Below the pieces are notes generated by a model. It ran no database searches. It had not been told where the DNA came from and saw only the letters and a program-made list of their open reading frames with translations. Shown here piece by piece: positions 61,834-64,000 of a stretch of DNA of 64,000 bases (positions are counted from its first letter, which is position 1; each line of letters begins with the position of its first letter). The DNA lies in assembly GCA_013400975.1 (NCBI GenBank), contig WBMZ01010823.1, forward strand, positions 62,001 to 126,000, read 5' to 3'. A program made the translations under genes and the position numbers. This DNA is from Atrichornis clamosus (Eukaryota; Chordata; Aves; Passeriformes; Menuridae).

Positions 61834-64000
61834 AATGTTTTCAGTGTAGCTGAGCCTTGCTTTGGCAATTACAAACCGGTTGTCAGTGCAGTTGGGAACC
61901 AGAGAAAACACCCAGGTGATAAATATTTATCAGCAGGAACTGGTAGGAACATCATTATGAGGTTACAAGGATGAAAAACTAAGCCTTTATTTTTATCCCC
62001 CCTTAAAAATGTTTTCTGCGCACACACTTAAAAAAACTCTAAATAAATAAAATCTGAAGTTGTCACTGCTTCAGTTCCCTTTTTAGGGAACAAGCCTTTC
62101 CTTCTGTTTTGGCTTAGGACACAAGGAAAATAGGAAAAAAATTAAATAGACATAGTTTTTCATTCCTAAATTCTATGAAATGCACATGTTTGGTGGGTTT
62201 TTTTTCATTTTACAGGAACCACTATAACACTCCTCTGGCCACCTGCCAGTGCACAGATTTTAATATATTTTGACTGCATATGGGCAAAAGACTGGATCCC
62301 ATCCTTTCTGAGGACAGCTGCAGGAGGAGTAATAGCCTAAAGCCAAAATAATGCCTGGAGGAATAAACGTGGTATTTTTTACATCAATATTGACAAGAAA
62401 AACATTGCTACCAGGAAAAGCAGACTCTGCTTGGATGAACATCTAGGAAATGCTGGAAGAATGGTCAAAATCAACTGGAGGCAGCAAATAAAGCAGAGCA
62501 TTCATCACTACTGCTTGTACTGCAAACCATCAAGCTTTGGAAGTCGTCTGTCAGCTCTGAAAAGCCTCATGCAAGTGCTTCAAAGCTGGCTCTGAGTGAA
62601 ATAACGAGATTAAGATAATTATAAGAAAGGCTAATGCCTCATCAGAGCCATCAGGCTGATTATTCTCGTGCATTCTGAAACCCACGGATTTATTTTCGCT
62701 ACACCTACATTTGAATTGACAATAACATCATTAGGATTTTATTAGCGAGAAGCTTCATTTAGACACCACCTTGCAATCTCTGAATTACAGAGTGGATGGT
62801 TCAGAGCTCCGTGTGCCTGCCCTGACAACAGCACCGAGTTCCACTTCACTTTGTCCTCAACCCCAGAGCCCCTGGGTAACACATCAGGATTTTTATTTGC
62901 CAAGAGAAAAACAAAACCAACAAACGAACCCACAAACCCAGCGCTGAGGAAGAAAATATTAACACTTGCAATTCTGCAGGTCAGTGTGCTGCTAACACTT
63001 TTGGGAGCTCACAGTACCAAACCAAGGACTCCACTCAACACAGAAAAATGTTGTATAAACTCCAGGAATCCCAGCAATTAGAAAAGGATGCAATTAGTAA
63101 TGATTTCAGTGCAAAGAGGAGAATACAACAGGGGGCTGTAACAGGAACTCAGACACCTCTTCGTGAGTAACAGCTACTCACACCTTACTTACCGAATGAG
63201 GATGCCTTTTAAACACTTTCTCCACAGTATTTATTCTAATTCAACGTAAGTATAAAGTTGTATGTATGATTTAATTTAAGTTGGATGTATTTAAAAGCAG
63301 CTGCATGACTTTGGGACAGTCACTTCAGTTCTCGGTGACAAAGATTGCACATCTCTAAGGACAAGTACTTCAACTGTGTCCCTCAGAAGAGGCTTAATTA
63401 GCTAATATTTGCACAGAAACTTGACATCTGCTGCTGAAATGCACTGGAGTGCAATGCACACACCAACACCCAGCCCTTAATGGGGACTTGAATGCCTTTT
63501 CTGGCATAATGAGATTTTTCTGTAGCCTCCATTAAAACTCTGCCTGAACGTTTAGTGACACAACTTCGGCAGGTACTGGTGAGTGATGCCAGTCTGACAC
63601 AGATCCCTATTCCCCAAAAACCTTCAAAAGCCCAGGGGGAGCCAGCAGCAGCTGTCAACCCACCTGCTTTTCACTTTGGGCAGGGTATTGTACTGAATGA
63701 CCTCCTTCCGAAACCTCAGGTGGGGTTTAATAAAAGCTTAAGCAATCTGAAACGATCCAAAGCCCCTCAAGACTGGATAGTTTGTCTCAGTAAATGGCAT
63801 TTGGAAACTTTAATCAAAACCATATGGCTTTCCACAGTAGCAATTACCCAAGTTGTCTCGAGTAATGAAAAATTTCCCCAAATTTTGCGTACAAAAAATC
63901 AGTCTTTATAGTAAAGAAGATTCAATTATAAGGAAAACAAAAGAACTGTAGTGTTTTAGCTTTTATTAGGACCTACTTGGGTTTGCACTTTATGGAATTT

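Larger units (their letters stand above)
1..64000 (-). other. CNTN4: Contactin-4 gene body, internal part
   Basis: The whole window appears to lie inside one minus-strand gene. Seven exons with GT-AG borders join into a single open frame of about 346 codons covering late Ig2 to the end of Ig5 of a contactin. Contactins are GPI-anchored neuronal adhesion proteins with six Ig and four fibronectin III domains, about 1,020 residues long. CNTN4 acts on axons and is known to bind the carbonic-anhydrase-like domain of the receptor phosphatase PTPRG through Ig2-Ig3. The CNTN4 assignment rests on remembered family similarity, notably the [30 protein letters not shown] and TLVKVGGE segments. CNTN3 and CNTN6 are the nearest alternatives. 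Neither gene end, promoter nor polyadenylation site is in the window. Confidence 0.87.
46059..64000 (-). other. CNTN4: CNTN4 intron upstream of the Ig2 exon (incomplete)
   Basis: This is at least 17.9 kb of intron with no exon I can support. The expected preceding exon, with the first cysteine of Ig2, is not visible. It holds one CR1 tail (57189-57445), a CT microsatellite (47964-47993), a short CACAATC repeat (54342-54369) and poly-T runs. The stretch from the Ig2 exon to 57189 has no CR1 that I recognise. Local CpG clusters occur near 48261-48300, 58100-58140 and 59095-59295, without other promoter signs. Confidence 0.8.

Noticed and set aside
1..64000. Endogenous retrovirus or other LTR element
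   Set aside because: I found no paired long terminal repeats, primer-binding site or gag/pol motifs. The mobile sequence I can recognise is CR1.

Overview
The window is vertebrate nuclear DNA, most likely from a bird and probably a songbird. All the protein-coding sequence I can support belongs to one large, intron-rich gene. The only abundant interspersed repeats are 5'-truncated 3' tails of CR1 LINEs, many of the type common in passerine genomes. There are no operons, tRNAs, rRNAs, CRISPR arrays or long intronless genes.

Seven minus-strand exons read as one uninterrupted frame of about 346 codons: 46058-45855, 42005-41903, 41099-40915, 31806-31670, 29830-29701, 26245-26095 and 8712-8585. 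They encode the second part of Ig2, all of Ig3, Ig4 and Ig5, and the start of the next linker in a contactin. The sequence matches contactin-4 (CNTN4, BIG-2) best. All junctions are GT-AG and every split codon restores sense. Ig3, Ig4 and Ig5 are each built from two exons bounded by phase-1 introns, with a framework cysteine in each exon. The signal peptide, Ig1 and first part of Ig2 lie beyond 64000. Ig6, the fibronectin III repeats and the GPI signal lie below position 1.

Layout from high to low coordinates (5' to 3' of the gene): more than 17.9 kb of intron (64000-46059); Ig2 exon; 3.85 kb intron; Ig3 exon pair separated by 803 bp; 9.1 kb intron; Ig4 exon pair separated by 1.84 kb; 3.5 kb intron; first Ig5 exon; 17.4 kb intron; second Ig5 exon; more than 8.5 kb of intron. 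I mark sixteen CR1 tails: eleven in the gene's sense orientation and five antisense.

Nothing here looks like a new molecular system. The points most worth checking are a CpG-dense stretch inside the 17.4 kb intron (18541-19165), an (AAT)9 microsatellite 14 bp from a splice donor of a frame-shifting exon, oppositely oriented CR1 copies around exons that could promote back-splicing, strongly uneven CpG density between neighbouring exons, and a tandem array of short palindromes at 35702-35765.
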